Positions 22,712 to 34,012 of a stretch of 64,000 nucleotides of DNA are shown piece after piece (within the stretch, counting starts at the first letter, position 1; each line of letters opens with the position of its first letter). Where the stretch lies: assembly GCA_021186555.1 (NCBI GenBank), contig JAJKFL010000006.1:46510138-46574137 (forward strand). Reading direction: 5' to 3'. The notes beneath the pieces were generated by a model, which saw only the letters and a list, made by a program, of their open reading frames with translations, did no database searches and had not been told where the DNA came from. Position numbers and translations under genes: made by a program. This DNA comes from Reticulitermes speratus. Lineage: Eukaryota > Arthropoda > Insecta > Blattodea > Rhinotermitidae.

Positions 22712-23116
22712 AGCATAAAGGTAGCTAATAAACTGTATGAAGACGTGACAAACTTGCGTCTGAGAACGACACAAGCAAATGAAAATTGAATGCATGCAGA
22801 AGTTAACATATAAAACTGACCGAATGCCTGCTGTCACTCGGTGCGGCATATCTGTCTGTCTGTCTGTTGTGGTGTCCAACAATATAACGACTGACATGTA
22901 CACAACTGCAATCGATCACATTCACCAGTAAACACACACAATACATATAAAACTGTACATAAGTTTACATAACTACTACATATTTCGACGCCATCCTCAG
23001 GCAGTCTCAAACACAAATACATCAGTCTGGTAAGTACAGTGCCAAGTATTGCAATATGTACAGATGTTAATATATTGACATATTAATTGCAATATTGATC
23101 AATGTCTTATCACCAA
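22712..23116. other. Interspersed sequence; minus-strand hammerhead-like motif at 22,974-23,006
   Basis: No exon. On the minus strand ACTGCCTGAGGATGGCGTCG, then AAATATGTAGTAGT, keeps the CTGAGGA core and a possible five-pair stem I (ACTGC with GTAGT), while stem II is collapsed. Confidence 0.4.
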
Positions 23117-24534
23117 CTGTAACACTGTCTTACACGTGTTACGTAGGTACATACATAGACCTACATATAGCAGTAACACTGTCTTACACGTGTTACGTAG
23201 GTACATCCACAGACCTACATATAGCAGTAACACTGTCTTACACGTGTTACGTAGGTACATCCAAGACCTACATATAGCAGTAACACTGTCTTACACGTGT
23301 TACGTAGGTACATCCACAGACCTACGTATAGCAGTAACACTGTCTTACACGTGTTACGTAGGTACATCCATAGACCTACATATAGCAGTAACACTGTCTT
23401 ACACGTGTTACGTAGGTACATCCACAGACCTACGTATAGCAGTAACACTGTCTTACACGTGTTACGTAGGTACATCCACAGACCTACGTAAAAGCAGTAA
23501 CACTGTCTTACACGTGTTACGTAGGTACATCCATAGACCTACATATAGCAGTAACACTGTCTTACACGTGTTACGTAGGTACATCCATAGACCTACATAT
23601 AGCAGTAACACTGTCTTACACGTGTTACGTAGGTACATCCACAGACCTACGTATAGCAGTAACACTGTCTTACACGTGTTACGTAGGTACATCCATAGAC
23701 CTACATATAGCAGTAACACTGTCTTACATGTGTTACGTAGGTACATACATAGACCTACATATAGCAGTAACACTGTCTTACACGTGTTACGTAGGTACAT
23801 CCATAGACCTACATATAGCAGTAACACTGTCTTACAGTGTTACGTAGGTACATCCATAGACCTACATATAGCAGTAACACTGTCTTACACGTGTTACGTA
23901 GGTACATCCATAGACCTACATATAGCAGTAACACTGTCTTACACGTGTTACGTAGGTACATCCATAGACCTACATATAGCAGTAACACTGTCTTACACGT
24001 GTTACGTAGGTACATCCATAGACCTACATATAGCAGTAACACTGTCTTACACGTGTTACGTAGGTACATCCATAGACCTACATTATAGCAGTAACACTGT
24101 CTTACACGTGTTACGTAGGTACATCCATAGACCTACATATAGCAGTAACACTGTCTTACACGTGTTACGTAGGTACATCCATAGACCTACATATAGCAGT
24201 AACACTGTCTTACACGTGTTACGTAGGTACATCCATAGACCTACATATAGCAGTAACACTGTCTTACACGTGTTACGTAGGTACATCCATAGACCTACAT
24301 ATAGCAGTAACACTGTCTTACACGTGTTACGTAGGTACATCCATAGACCTACATATAGCAGTAACACTGTCTTACACGTGTTACGTAGGTACATCCATAG
24401 ACCTACATATAGCAGTAACACTGTCTTACACGTGTTACGTAGGTACATCCATAGACCTACATATAGCAGTAACACTGTCTTACACGTGTTACGTAGGTAC
24501 ATCCATAGACCTACATATAGCAGTAACACTGTCT
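23117..24534. repeat. 54-bp minisatellite, about 26 copies, hairpin-forming unit
   Basis: Unit CAGTAACACTGTCTTACACG-TGTTACGTAGGTACATCCAT-AGACCTACATATAG, 54 bp. Nested complementarity is visible: GTGTTAC pairs with GTAACAC and GTAGGT with ACCTAC. The left third carries more variants (CCACAGACCTACG, CATACATAG); the right half is near perfect. The 501-codon plus frame at 23,136-24,641 and several minus frames are artefacts of the period. Confidence 0.97.
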
Positions 24535-24689
24535 GTGTGTCTTACGTAATACAGCACTTAGAAGTGAATATTATTAAGATTAGGTGTCGTTTAATGATTA
24601 CTGGATACGCACTTTTGTTGTCGAAACTTGCGACTATATAGTTGAATTTTCTTGCATTCACGGAAAAATTAGCAATAAACTATATGTTG

Positions 24690-25352
24690 TAGTACCCGGT
24701 TATACGACACTCGTGTGTAACGACGTCTCGTCTATAACGTCAGATATTCTGTGGTACCAATTAATTCCTCACTGTTAACCATAACATTATACTCCTCGTT
24801 ATAACGACACTCGTTTACGACATTTGTTTATAACGACACCTCGTCTATACGTCAGATATTCTGTGGTACAATAATTCTACTGTTAACTACAACATTATCT
24901 CCCCGGTTTATAACGACACTGTTTATAACGACACTCGTGTGTAACGACGTCTCGTCTATAACGTCAGATATTCTGTGGTACCAATTAATTCCTCACTGTT
25001 AACCACAACATTTACTCCCGTTATAACGACATCGTTTTAACGACATTGTTTATAACGACACTCGTTTATAACGACACTTGTTTATAACGACACCTCGTCT
25101 ATAACGTCAGATATTCTGTGGTACCAATTAATTCCTCACTGTTAACCACAACATTATACTCCTCGGTTATAAGACACTCGTTTATAACGACACTTGTTTA
25201 TAACGACACCTCGTCTATAACGTCAGATATTCTGTGGTACCAATTAATTCCTCACTGTTAACCACAACATTATACTCCTCGGTTAAAACGACACTCGGTT
25301 ATAACGACACAAAATATTCAGTCCTTTTCATGACGGTATAACCGAGTTCGAC
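24690..25352. mobile_element. Tigger-like element with tandemly repeated terminal sequence
   Basis: GTTATAACGACACTCG-like words recur throughout, organised as four or five imperfect units of roughly 110-150 bp that share GTCAGATATTCTGTGGTACC and ACTGTTAACCACAACATTA. The right border GTATAACCGAGTTCGACTGT is a pogo/Tigger-type terminus; the left border CCCGGTTATACGACACTCG is its weaker counterpart. No transposase frame. Short indels are frequent at 24,840-25,050. Confidence 0.6.
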
Positions 25353-25729
25353 TGTATATCGACGAAGTCCGCTGCTGTACAAACTTCGCTATTTGTCCTT
25401 GTGTAAGGAAACTGAATGAGTTGTTTGTGTATGACAGACAGACAGACAGACAGCAGAAAATTGTGTGATGAGGGAATTGAATATGCAATACTTTCTGGCG
25501 TTGCTGTGAGCTGTCGTGCATCTCGACACTGACCACGACTGGCACACGGTGTACCAATTTCGGGATTGTAAAAGCTCCTGAATTCTACTCAAAAACCTCA
25601 GTGGCGACCTGGAGGGCAGCCCCGTGTATGCCACGTGGTGTCACGTGTACTTCAGTTCAGACCTGTGTGAGAGTGTTAACGTTTACCGGCACGTGTACAC
25701 TTTGTGTGACGTCATGGCAGTGAGGCCTT
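25353..25729. other. Interspersed sequence with a (GACA)n tract
   Basis: (GACA)n lies at about 25,436-25,453. No exon recognised. Confidence 0.4.
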
Positions 25730-25875
25730 TAGTATTGAATGAAACAAAATATGTTCCGATGTACGGGGCATGTAACACGTATGGAGAATTTGGAAGTGTA
25801 CACAAAAGTTTCAGTCGGAAATCCTGAAGACAATGAACGTAGTCGAGGGTATAATATTAAAATTAATATTAAGTG
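25730..25875 (+). pseudogene. Decayed LINE C-terminal fragment
   Basis: Reads as a KYVPMYGACNTYGEF-like relict of 'RWAGHVARM'. Then come VSVGNPEDNERSRGYN and IKINIK, in the order of [15 protein letters not shown] and IKMD at 12.9 kb. Frameshifted between the two parts. Confidence 0.55.
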
Positions 25876-25894
25876 TAGGGCTGAAGCTTGCGGA

Positions 25895-26182
25895 TTAAAA
25901 CAAAACAGGACAAAATCCGTGTAAACACAGCTACGTTCTATTATTACTCAGAACAACATGTTTCGACCAAATTAGGTTATCTTCAGGTTCACAATTCGTA
26001 TTTTAAAAACGTATTGAGGAAAGAATTAGAGACGATATCTCGACTTTCATTCTTCCCTCAGTATGTTTTCAAAATAAGAATTGTGAACCTGAAGATGACC
26101 TAATTTGGTCGAAACATGTTGTTCTGAGAAATAATAGAATGTAGCTGTGTTTACACGGATTTTGTCTTGTTTTGTTTTATAA
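25895..26182. mobile_element. Fold-back element with about 120-bp arms and opposed hammerhead-like motifs
   Basis: Left arm 25,895-26,013 and right arm 26,062-26,182 are inverted copies at roughly 95% identity by eye, separated by about 48 bp. Both contain CAAAATCCGTGTAAACACAG and ACATGTTTCGACC (or its complement). Each arm holds a CTGAAGAT, hairpin, GGTCGAAACATGTT string flanked by GAAC and GTTC, compatible with a minimal hammerhead ribozyme fold. No ORF. The transcript would form one long hairpin. Confidence 0.85.
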
Positions 26183-26299
26183 ATAAGACAACGGTATGTC
26201 TTCCTTGAAACTGGCAGAATAAATTTATTTTGTTTGGAATGTGGTACTGACATTTTTCACGTTACACATTCCGCTGTATTACATAATGTTACAAATTAG
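26183..26299. other. Short spacer between fold-back element and SINE
   Basis: AT-rich spacer with nothing recognised. Confidence 0.4.
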
Positions 26300-26628
26300 T
26301 GGGGGCACGCGGTGGCGCAATTGGTTGAGGCACTGCTCTACAAGTCGGAAGGTCGCGGGTTCGATTCCCGATAGTGTCATTTCAATTTTTCATTGACATA
26401 ATCCTTCCGGTCGCACTATGACCCTGGGGTCGACTCAGCCTCTAACAGAAATGAGTACCAGGAGTATTTCCTGGCGGGTAAAGGCGGCCGGTGCGTAGGG
26501 TTGACAACCTTACCACCTTCATGGCCCGATTGTCTAGAAATTTGGGAGCCTCAACCTACTGCAGCCGTAAGGGCCTGTCCAGGCCTGTAATGGGATTGCT
26601 TTACCTTTACACATTAGTACTCAGTTAC
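26300..26628 (+). mobile_element. tRNA-derived SINE with CTTTAC-type tail, second head type
   Basis: Head GGCGCAATTGGTTGAGGCAC (A box), B box GCGGGTTCGATTCCCGA, then a core with CCCTGGGGTCGACTCAGCC, TATTTCCTGGCGGGTAAAGG and CGGCCGGTGCGTAGGG, ending TTGCTTTACCTTTAC. The core and tail match the SINE at 46.45-46.77 kb but the tRNA-like head is different. Confidence 0.85.
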
Positions 26629-27318
26629 CATGTAATTAAGTAATACCGAGCTGTTGTGGTTATGGTAATGAACAGTTCGTGTCATGAAATTAGATATATT
26701 TCTTGACCAAATGGAACTGTGACTGTCACGCAATACACTGCCTCATGCGTTCATTTAAGGTTTTAGAAGCCAAGGTTCAAATTTCCAATATTCCAAATCG
26801 GTCCAGTGTCAAGTGTCAGTAGCAGTAGACTGCTGCATGCTGTTGACATCTTTACTTGACTTCGGGCCACAAGCAGTTACAACGAGTAAGGAATAAAATT
26901 ATCGTTGGACTGACAGATTACGTTTCCATGAAGGAAAAGAAACAAAAAGGGAAGCAAATGTGTAAAATTTTTGGTTCAGTTTAAAGTTGTACCCCGCAAT
27001 CCATTTGTCTTCATACAGACAAGCAGCTTTTATTTTCTCAAATTTTACCCACGCCAAAAGCCACATTTCTGTAGTTTTTTAAAGTTTCTATCTGCTTTTT
27101 TTGAGAACCTGGCGAAGGTATACATTTTTCACTGCTGAAGCAAAGTTATATACTGACGGGCATGTCTACCCATAATGCTTCGCAGCTTGTGTGTCACGAC
27201 TTATTACTGACAGCCTGTTGGTGTCTAATCTAAACATAGACTGACGTTGTAGTTGGAGAAATGGCTTGCTGTTCGATGTTTAAAGTGTTATTCGGGTTAC
27301 GTAACGTTACGTGCTATT
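26629..27318. other. Interspersed sequence with no supported gene
   Basis: About 690 bp, AT-rich, no exon or element end recognised. Confidence 0.45.
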
Positions 27319-30056
27319 ATTTATTTTGTGTGGATCTCAGAACAAACAGCGATTATTTCACTGTACAGCATTAACTGACTGGTTTGTATAACTGAGACGG
27401 AGTGTGTTTACTGCGTGGTACGGACTGTATTTATGTGTTTTGTGTGGATCTCAGAACAAACAGCGATTATTTCACTGTACAACATTACTGACTGGTTTGT
27501 ATAACTGAGACGGAGTGTGTTTACTGCGTGGTACGGACTGTATTTATGTGTTTTGTGTGGATCTCAGAACAAACAGCGATTATTTCATTGTACAACATTA
27601 ACTGACTGGTTTGTATAACTGAGACGGAGTGTGTTTACTGCGCGGTACGGACTGTATTTATGTGTTTTGTGTGGATCTCAGAACAAACAGCGATTATTTC
27701 ACTGTACAACATTAACTGACTGGTTTGTATAACTGAGACGGAGTGTGTTTACTGCGCGGTACGGACTGTATTTATGTGTTTTGTGTGGATCTCAGAACAA
27801 ACAGCGATTATTTCACTGTACAACATTAACTGACTGGTTTGTATAACTGAGACGGAGTGTGTTTACTGCGTGGTACGAACTGTATTTATGTGTTTTGTGT
27901 GGATCTCAGAACAAACAGCGATTATTTCACTGTACAACATTACTGACTGGTTTGTATAACTGAGACGGAGTGTGTTTACTGCGCGGTACGGACTGTATTT
28001 ATGTGTTTTGTGTGGATCTCAGAACAAACAGCGATTATTTCACTGTACAACATTACTGACTGGTTTGTATAACTGAGACGGAGTGTGTTTACTGCGCGGT
28101 ACGGACTGTATTTATGTGTTTTATGTGGATCTCAGAACAAACAGCGATTATTTCACTGTACAACATTAACTGACTGGTTTGTATAACTGAGACGGAGTGT
28201 GTTTACTGCGCGGTACGGACTGTATTTATGTGTTTTGTGTGGATCTCAGAACAAACAGCGATTATTTCACTGTACAACATTAACTGACTGGTTTGTATAA
28301 CTGAGACGGAGTGTGTTTACTGCGTGGTACGAACTGTATTTATGTGTTTTGTGTGGATCTCAGAACAAACAGCGATTATTTCACTGTACAACATTACTGA
28401 CTGGTTTGTATAACTGAGACGGAGTGTGTTTACTGCGTGGTACGAACTGTATTTATGTGTTTTGTGTGGATCTCAGAACAAACAGCGATTATTTCACTGT
28501 ACAGCATTAACTGACTGGTTTGTATAACTGAGACGGAGTGTGTTTACTGCGTGGTACGGACTGTATTTATGTGTTTTGTGTGGATCTCAGAACAAACAGC
28601 GATTATTTCACTGTACAACATTACTGACTGGTTTGTATAACTGAGACGGAGTGTGTTTACTGCGTGGTACGGACTGTATTTATGTGTTTTGTGTGGATCT
28701 CAGAACAAACAGCGATTATTTCATTGTACAACATTAACTGACTGGTTTGTATAACTGAGACGGAGTGTGTTTACTGCGCGGTACGGACTGTATTTATGTG
28801 TTTTGTGTGGATCTCAGAACAAACAGCGATTATTTCACTGTACAACATTAACTGACTGGTTTGTATAACTGAGACGGAGTGTGTTTACTGCGCGGTACGG
28901 ACTGTATTTATGTGTTTTGTGTGGATCTCAGAACAAACAGCGATTATTTCACTGTACAACATTAACTGACTGGTTTGTATAACTGAGACGGAGTGTGTTT
29001 ACTGCGTGGTACGAACTGTATTTATGTGTTTTGTGTGGATCTCAGAACAAACAGCGATTATTTCACTGTACAACATTACTGACTGGTTTGTATAACTGAG
29101 ACGGAGTGTGTTTACTGCGTGGTACGAACTGTATTTATGTGTTTTGTGTGGATCTCAGAACAAACAGCGATTATTTCACTGTACAACATTACTGACTGGT
29201 TTGTATAACTGAGACGGAGTGTGTTTACTGCGTGGTACGAACTGTATTTATGTGTTTTGTGTGGATCTCAGAACAAACAGCGATTATTTCATTGTACAAC
29301 ATTAACTGACTGGTTTGTATAACTGAGACGGAGTGTGTTTACTGCGCGGTACGGACTGTATTTATGTGTTTTGTGTGGATCTCAGAACAAACAGCGATTA
29401 TTTCACTGTACAACATTAACTGACTGGTTTGTATAACTGAGACGGAGTGTGTTTACTGCGCGGTACGGACTGTATTTATGTGTTTTGTGTGGATCTCAGA
29501 ACAAACAGCCATTATTTCACTGTACAACATTAACTGACTGGTTTGTATAACTGAGACGGAGTGTGTTACTGCGCGGTACGGACTGTATTTATGTGTTTTG
29601 TGTGGATCTCAGAACAAACAGCCATTATTTCACTGTACAACATTAACTGACTGGTTTGTATAACTGAGACGGAGTGTGTTTACTGCGCGGTACGGACTGT
29701 ATTTATGTGTTTTGTGTGGATCTCAGAACAAACAGCGATTATTTCACTGTACAACATTAACTGACTGGTTTGTATAACTGAGACGGAGTGTGTTTACTGC
29801 GCGGTACGGACTGTATTTATGTGTTTTGTGTGGATCTCAGAACAAACAGCGATTATTTCACTGTACAACATTAACTGACTGGTTTGTATATAACTGAGAC
29901 GGAGTGTGTTTACTGCGCGGTACGGACTGTATTTATGTGTTTTGTGTGGATCTCAGAACAAACAGCGATTATTTCACTGTACAACATTAACTGACTGGTT
30001 TGTATAACTGAGACGGAGTGTGTTTACTGCGCGGTAAGGACTGGGTCCTTAAATAT
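27319..30056 (-). mobile_element. 114-bp repeat family, array 5 (largest), higher-order repeat
   Basis: About 24 units from the TTTTGTGTGGATCTCAG part of a unit to the tip GGACTGGGTCCTTAAATAT. No tail on the left: the array joins unique DNA inside a unit. Variant patterns (ACAGCATTAAC, CATTACTGAC without one A, GCGTGG against GCGCGG, TCATTGTAC) recur in the same order about 1,136 bp apart, i.e. ten units less four missing bases. Confidence 0.92.
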
Positions 30057-30189
30057 GGTATAATTCATGTTAATCTTATTCTTCAAACGGTTAACCATTA
30101 TTTCATTATGAAACATGTTACATATATTGCATTTCGAGCTAATTACGAAAGATGAGATGGTAAGGGTACAAAAGGACACTCCCCTCCCC
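30057..30189. other. Short interspersed spacer
   Basis: AT-rich; a C-run at 30,180-30,190. Confidence 0.4.
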
Positions 30190-30424
30190 CCGGATTCGGG
30201 TCATGGCCTCCCCTTACGAGGCTTCACGATCACACACAGACACACCACAGTCGGTAGGACTCCTCTGGACGAGTGATCAGCCCTACGCATAGACCTCTAC
30301 CTGACAACACACAACACTCACAACAGACAGACATCCATGCCCCCGGCGGTGTTCGAACCCACAATTCCAGCAAGCGAACGGCCGTAGACCCACGCCTTAA
30401 ACCGCGCAGCCACTACGATCGGCG
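30190..30424 (-). mobile_element. tRNA-Leu-like SINE, near full length
   Basis: Minus strand: head GTGGCTGCGCGGTTTAAGGC, B-box region GGGTTCGAACACCGCC (one substitution breaks the usual CGAATCCC), body with TGTTGTCAGGTAGAGG and GAGGAGTCCTACCGAC. The 3' AGGCCTAGGCC region is damaged. Confidence 0.82.
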
Positions 30425-30489
30425 TGAAAGGAAGCTACCAGAATATATTTAATACACTGCAGGATTAATTGTCAAACGTGTAAAAGAGT

Positions 30490-30731
30490 GCTGATGTATG
30501 TGTACCAATACACACAGTTGCTGAAGTATGTGTACCAATACACACAGTTGCTGAAGTATGTGTACCAATACACACAGTTGCTGAAGTATGTGTACCAATA
30601 CACACAGTTGCTGAAGTATGTGTACCAATACACACAGTTGCTGAAGTATGTGTACCAATACACACAGTTGCTGAAGTATGTGTACCAATACACACAGTTG
30701 CTGAAGTATGTGTACCAATACACACAGTTGC
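30490..30731. repeat. 30-bp minisatellite, 8 copies
   Basis: Unit GCTGAAGTATGTGTACCAAT-ACACACAGTT, eight near-perfect copies. It contains the dyad TGTGT-ACCAAT-ACACA. Frames stay open on both strands because the period is 30. Confidence 0.95.
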
Positions 30732-30774
30732 CGGAAAATGTGAATATTAAGAGACATTTTTAGAGTCTGTTTTT

Positions 30775-32322
30775 GTGTGATGGGTAATGTTAAAGCAATG
30801 TTATATAGTGTGATGGGTAATGTTAAAGCAATGCTAAATAGTGTGATGGGTAATGTTAAAGCAATGCTAAATAGTGTGATGGGTAATGTTAAAGCAATGT
30901 TATATAGTGTGATGGGTAATGTTAAAGCAATGCTAAATAGTGTGATGGGTAATGTTAAAGCAATGTTATATAGTGTGATGGGTAATGTTAAAGCAATGCT
31001 AAATAGTGTGTTGGGTAATGTTAAAGCAATGTTATATAGTGTGATGGGTAATGTTAAAGCAATGCTAAATAGTGTGATGGGTAATGTTAAAGCAATGCTA
31101 AATAGTGTGATGGTAATGTTAAAGCAATGCTAAATAGTGTGATGGGTAATGTTAAAGCAATGTTAAATAGTGTGATGGGTAATGTTAAAGCAATGCTAAA
31201 TAGTGTGATGGGTAATGTTAAAGCAATGCTAAATAGTGTGATGGGTAATGTTAAAGCAATGCTAAATAGTGTGATGGGTAATGTTAAAGCAATGTTAAAT
31301 AGTGTGATGGGTAATGTTAAAGCAATGCTAAATAGTGTGATGGGTAATGTTAAAGCAATGCTAAATAGTGTGATGGGTAATGTTAAAGCAATGCTAAATA
31401 GTGTGATGGGTAATGTTAAAGCAATGCTAAATAGTGTGATGGGTAATGTTAAAGCAATGTTAAATAGTGTGATGGTAATGTTAAAGCAATGTTAAATAGT
31501 GTGATGGGTAATGTTAAAGCAATGCTAAATAGTGTGATGGGTAATGTTAAAGCAATGCTAAATAGTGTGATGGGTAATGTTAAAGCAATGTTATATAGTG
31601 TGATGGGTAATGTTAAAGCAATGCTAAATAGTGTGATGGGTAATGTTAAAGCAATGTTATATAGTGTGATGGGTAATGTTAAAGCAATGCTAAATAGTGT
31701 GATGGGTAATGTTAAAGCAATGTTATATAGTGTGATGGGTAATGTTAAAGCAATGCTAAATAGTGTGATGGGTAATGTTAAAGCAATGCTAAATAGTGTG
31801 ATGGGTAATGTTAAAGCAATGCTAAATAGTGTGATGGGTAATGTTAAAGCAATGTTAAATAGTGTGATGGGTAATGTTAAAGCAATGCTAAATAGTGTGA
31901 TGGGTAATGTTAAAGCAATGCTAAATAGTGTGATGGGTAATGTTAAAGCAATGCTAAATAGTGTGATGGGTAATGTTAAAGCAATGCTAAATAGTGTGAT
32001 GGGTAATGTTAAAGTAATGTTAAATAGTGTGATGGGTAATGTTAAAGCAATGCTAAATAGTGTGATGGGTAATGTTAAAGCAATGCTAAATAGTGTGATG
32101 GGTAATGTTAAAGCAATGCTAAATAGTGTGATGGGTAATGTTAAAGCAATGCTAAATAGTGTGATGGGTAATGTTAAAGCAATGTTAAATAGTGTGATGG
32201 TAATGTTAAAGCAATGTTAAATAGTGTGATGGGTAATGTTAAAGCAATGCTAAATAGTGTGATGGGTAATGTTAAAGCAATGCTAAATAGTGTGATGGGT
32301 AATGTTAAAGCAATGTTAAATA
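30775..32322. repeat. 33-bp minisatellite, about 47 copies
   Basis: Unit TAGTGTGATGGGTAATGTTA-AAGCAATGCTAAA, 33 bp, with T/C and TATA/AAATA variants. Three units lack one G (31,109; 31,471; 32,196), spaced 11 and 22 units apart, which marks an 11-unit higher-order period. Those single-base losses break the otherwise open plus frame, further evidence that it is not coding. Confidence 0.97.
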
Positions 32323-32344
32323 AGTAATACCCTGCTTGTGCTAA

Positions 32345-32516
32345 CGGACTGGATGGTCGGGCGGTCTAAGGCGTGGGTCTACGGCCGGTCGCTGGCTGGG
32401 ATTGCGGGTTCGAATCCCGCTGAGAGCATGAATTTCTTGTGAGTGTTGTGTGTTGTTAGGTAGAGGTCTAAGTGACGGGCCGATCACTCGTCCAGAGGAG
32501 TGTGTGTGTGTCTAAT
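32345..32516 (+). mobile_element. tRNA-Leu-like SINE, 3'-truncated
   Basis: Head GGATGGTCGGGCGGTCTAAG, B box GGGTTCGAATCCCGCTG, body with TGTTGTTAGGTAGAGG and ATCACTCGTCCAGAGGAG; it stops at a short GTGTGT run. Confidence 0.8.
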
Positions 32517-34012
32517 TGTGTGGTTTAAAAACCTCAACAATGACGGCGTATACCCGATATGGGCTCTTGCGTCACTCAAATGCCTTATATTGTGGGTCAT
32601 TGAGAGACATTAACAAGACTTCCGGTTTCATGAATGGTGCTGAATTTGAGATAAGCTTAGCAACTATCATTGTCCCAAAAATGACAGCGTCATGGAAGTA
32701 TTTGTGAATGTTATAGTAAAAGAACGTACAAATTTGGAAAGGAAATACACAACAGTTTAAATTTTTCCCTCACGAACAATGCGATATCCGTATCTTCTGG
32801 GTTTATCGGCTGAGTTGCAGAGTTATTGATTCCCGACGTTTCGAAAGAAGCTAACTAAAGCCTTGCTTTCAATGGTCGACGAATCTTAGAAGAATTGTTC
32901 TAGGCCTTTTCTTCTAGGACTCCTCAACACTTTAAGTCGAAGGTTTTAACATTGTCCGAAACGTTGGGAGCCAACCCTACCGCTTAGCGCGACGTCCCAA
33001 AATACCTTTCACTCCAGCACCATCGCTGTCGAAACGTCGACTCCCGTAAGCGATGTCGCTTTCAGCAATGTTTGCAGAACAGACAGTATAGCATGCAGGT
33101 ACAAAAATGCAATTGCGCTAATAAGAAAAAAAGCAGGGTGCTTATAATAGTCTGTGAGAGCGCCGAGGGGAGACGTCGGTGTGCTGGAGTGACGTATTAC
33201 GGTCGTCTGTATAGTACATTATAGTAAGGCTACACTAGGACACGCGCATGCGCCATCTTGTACCGGCCTAGCAGACGGTTGTACCCCCACCCCACCCTTC
33301 TGGGCGAACCCCCTTCATTCAGTCCGTCTGCGCGTCAGAATCCACCAACCACCGAACTCGACTCTGAAATGGACGCTCGGTTTCCGACAAAAAGACTGTT
33401 GTGTTAGAGAGACGCCCTGTTGAGCTTTAACTGCAAAGCGCACTGACTGTGTTAAATAAATGGATTTGCTTCGTGTCTGTAAGGTCCAGTTTTGTGTAGT
33501 AAGTATAGGAAGATATAAACCTTAGGAACGATGTATAAAGGTCTTTGTTTATATGAAAGTGAGCATATGTTGTCGGCCATCTTTGCTGAAAGGGGTAAAC
33601 TATGTATTAGGCGTCTGCGCATAGGGGTAGGAGCTATGGGTAGAGGGGTTTAGGTGGAGAGGGCGAGATGCAATTCCTAAGAGCTGATGTGGACCGCTCT
33701 GTCAAGTTGAGCTGCTCAGTCGAGTTTGCAGCTCCGTATCGATGTCACCAGTCCAAATGAAGAAGGTCTCTTTTTGTCCTTTGTGGGGGAAATCACTGAG
33801 GGGACATCTGCCGGCCTTGATATGCGCAGCTCTAGGTCTAGCATCGAGAGAGGTTCGGCGTCAACTTATCTGGTGAGAATTAGAAATTTGTACTGCGTTT
33901 GATGCATGTCGATTGTGTTTCAGCAATTTCAGGTCAAACATTTGCACATTCAATGCACGTCAACTTGTAACTCACGTGTGAAACATCAGAAGTACGGCCG
34001 CCTATGGAAGAA
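32517..34012. other. Longer interspersed block; possible promoter-like patch at 33,241-33,262
   Basis: No convincing exon. A CGACGTTTCGAAAG word at 32,837 and CCGAAACGTTGGGAG at 32,958 form a loose fold-back of the GAAACGTC motif class. The part from 33,140 to 33,420 is richer in CpG than its surroundings. Confidence 0.4.
33241..33262. promoter_or_regulatory. NRF-1-like plus YY1-like motif pair
   Basis: CGCGCATGCGCC matches the palindromic NRF-1/Ewg consensus, and the overlapping GCCATCTTG resembles a YY1/Pho site. A second GGCCATCTTTG occurs at about 33,576. Such pairs sit at CpG-rich housekeeping promoters in animals, but no downstream coding exon is visible here. Sequence match only. Confidence 0.3.

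Noticed and set aside
23136..24641. 501-codon plus-strand frame
   Set aside because: Covers the 54-bp satellite; it switches between peptide phases after single-base indels, and minus frames are equally open.
30777..32220. MGNVKAMLNSV repeat frames with many ATG codons
   Set aside because: 33-bp satellite; single-base losses split it into three pieces without any selection to keep the frame.
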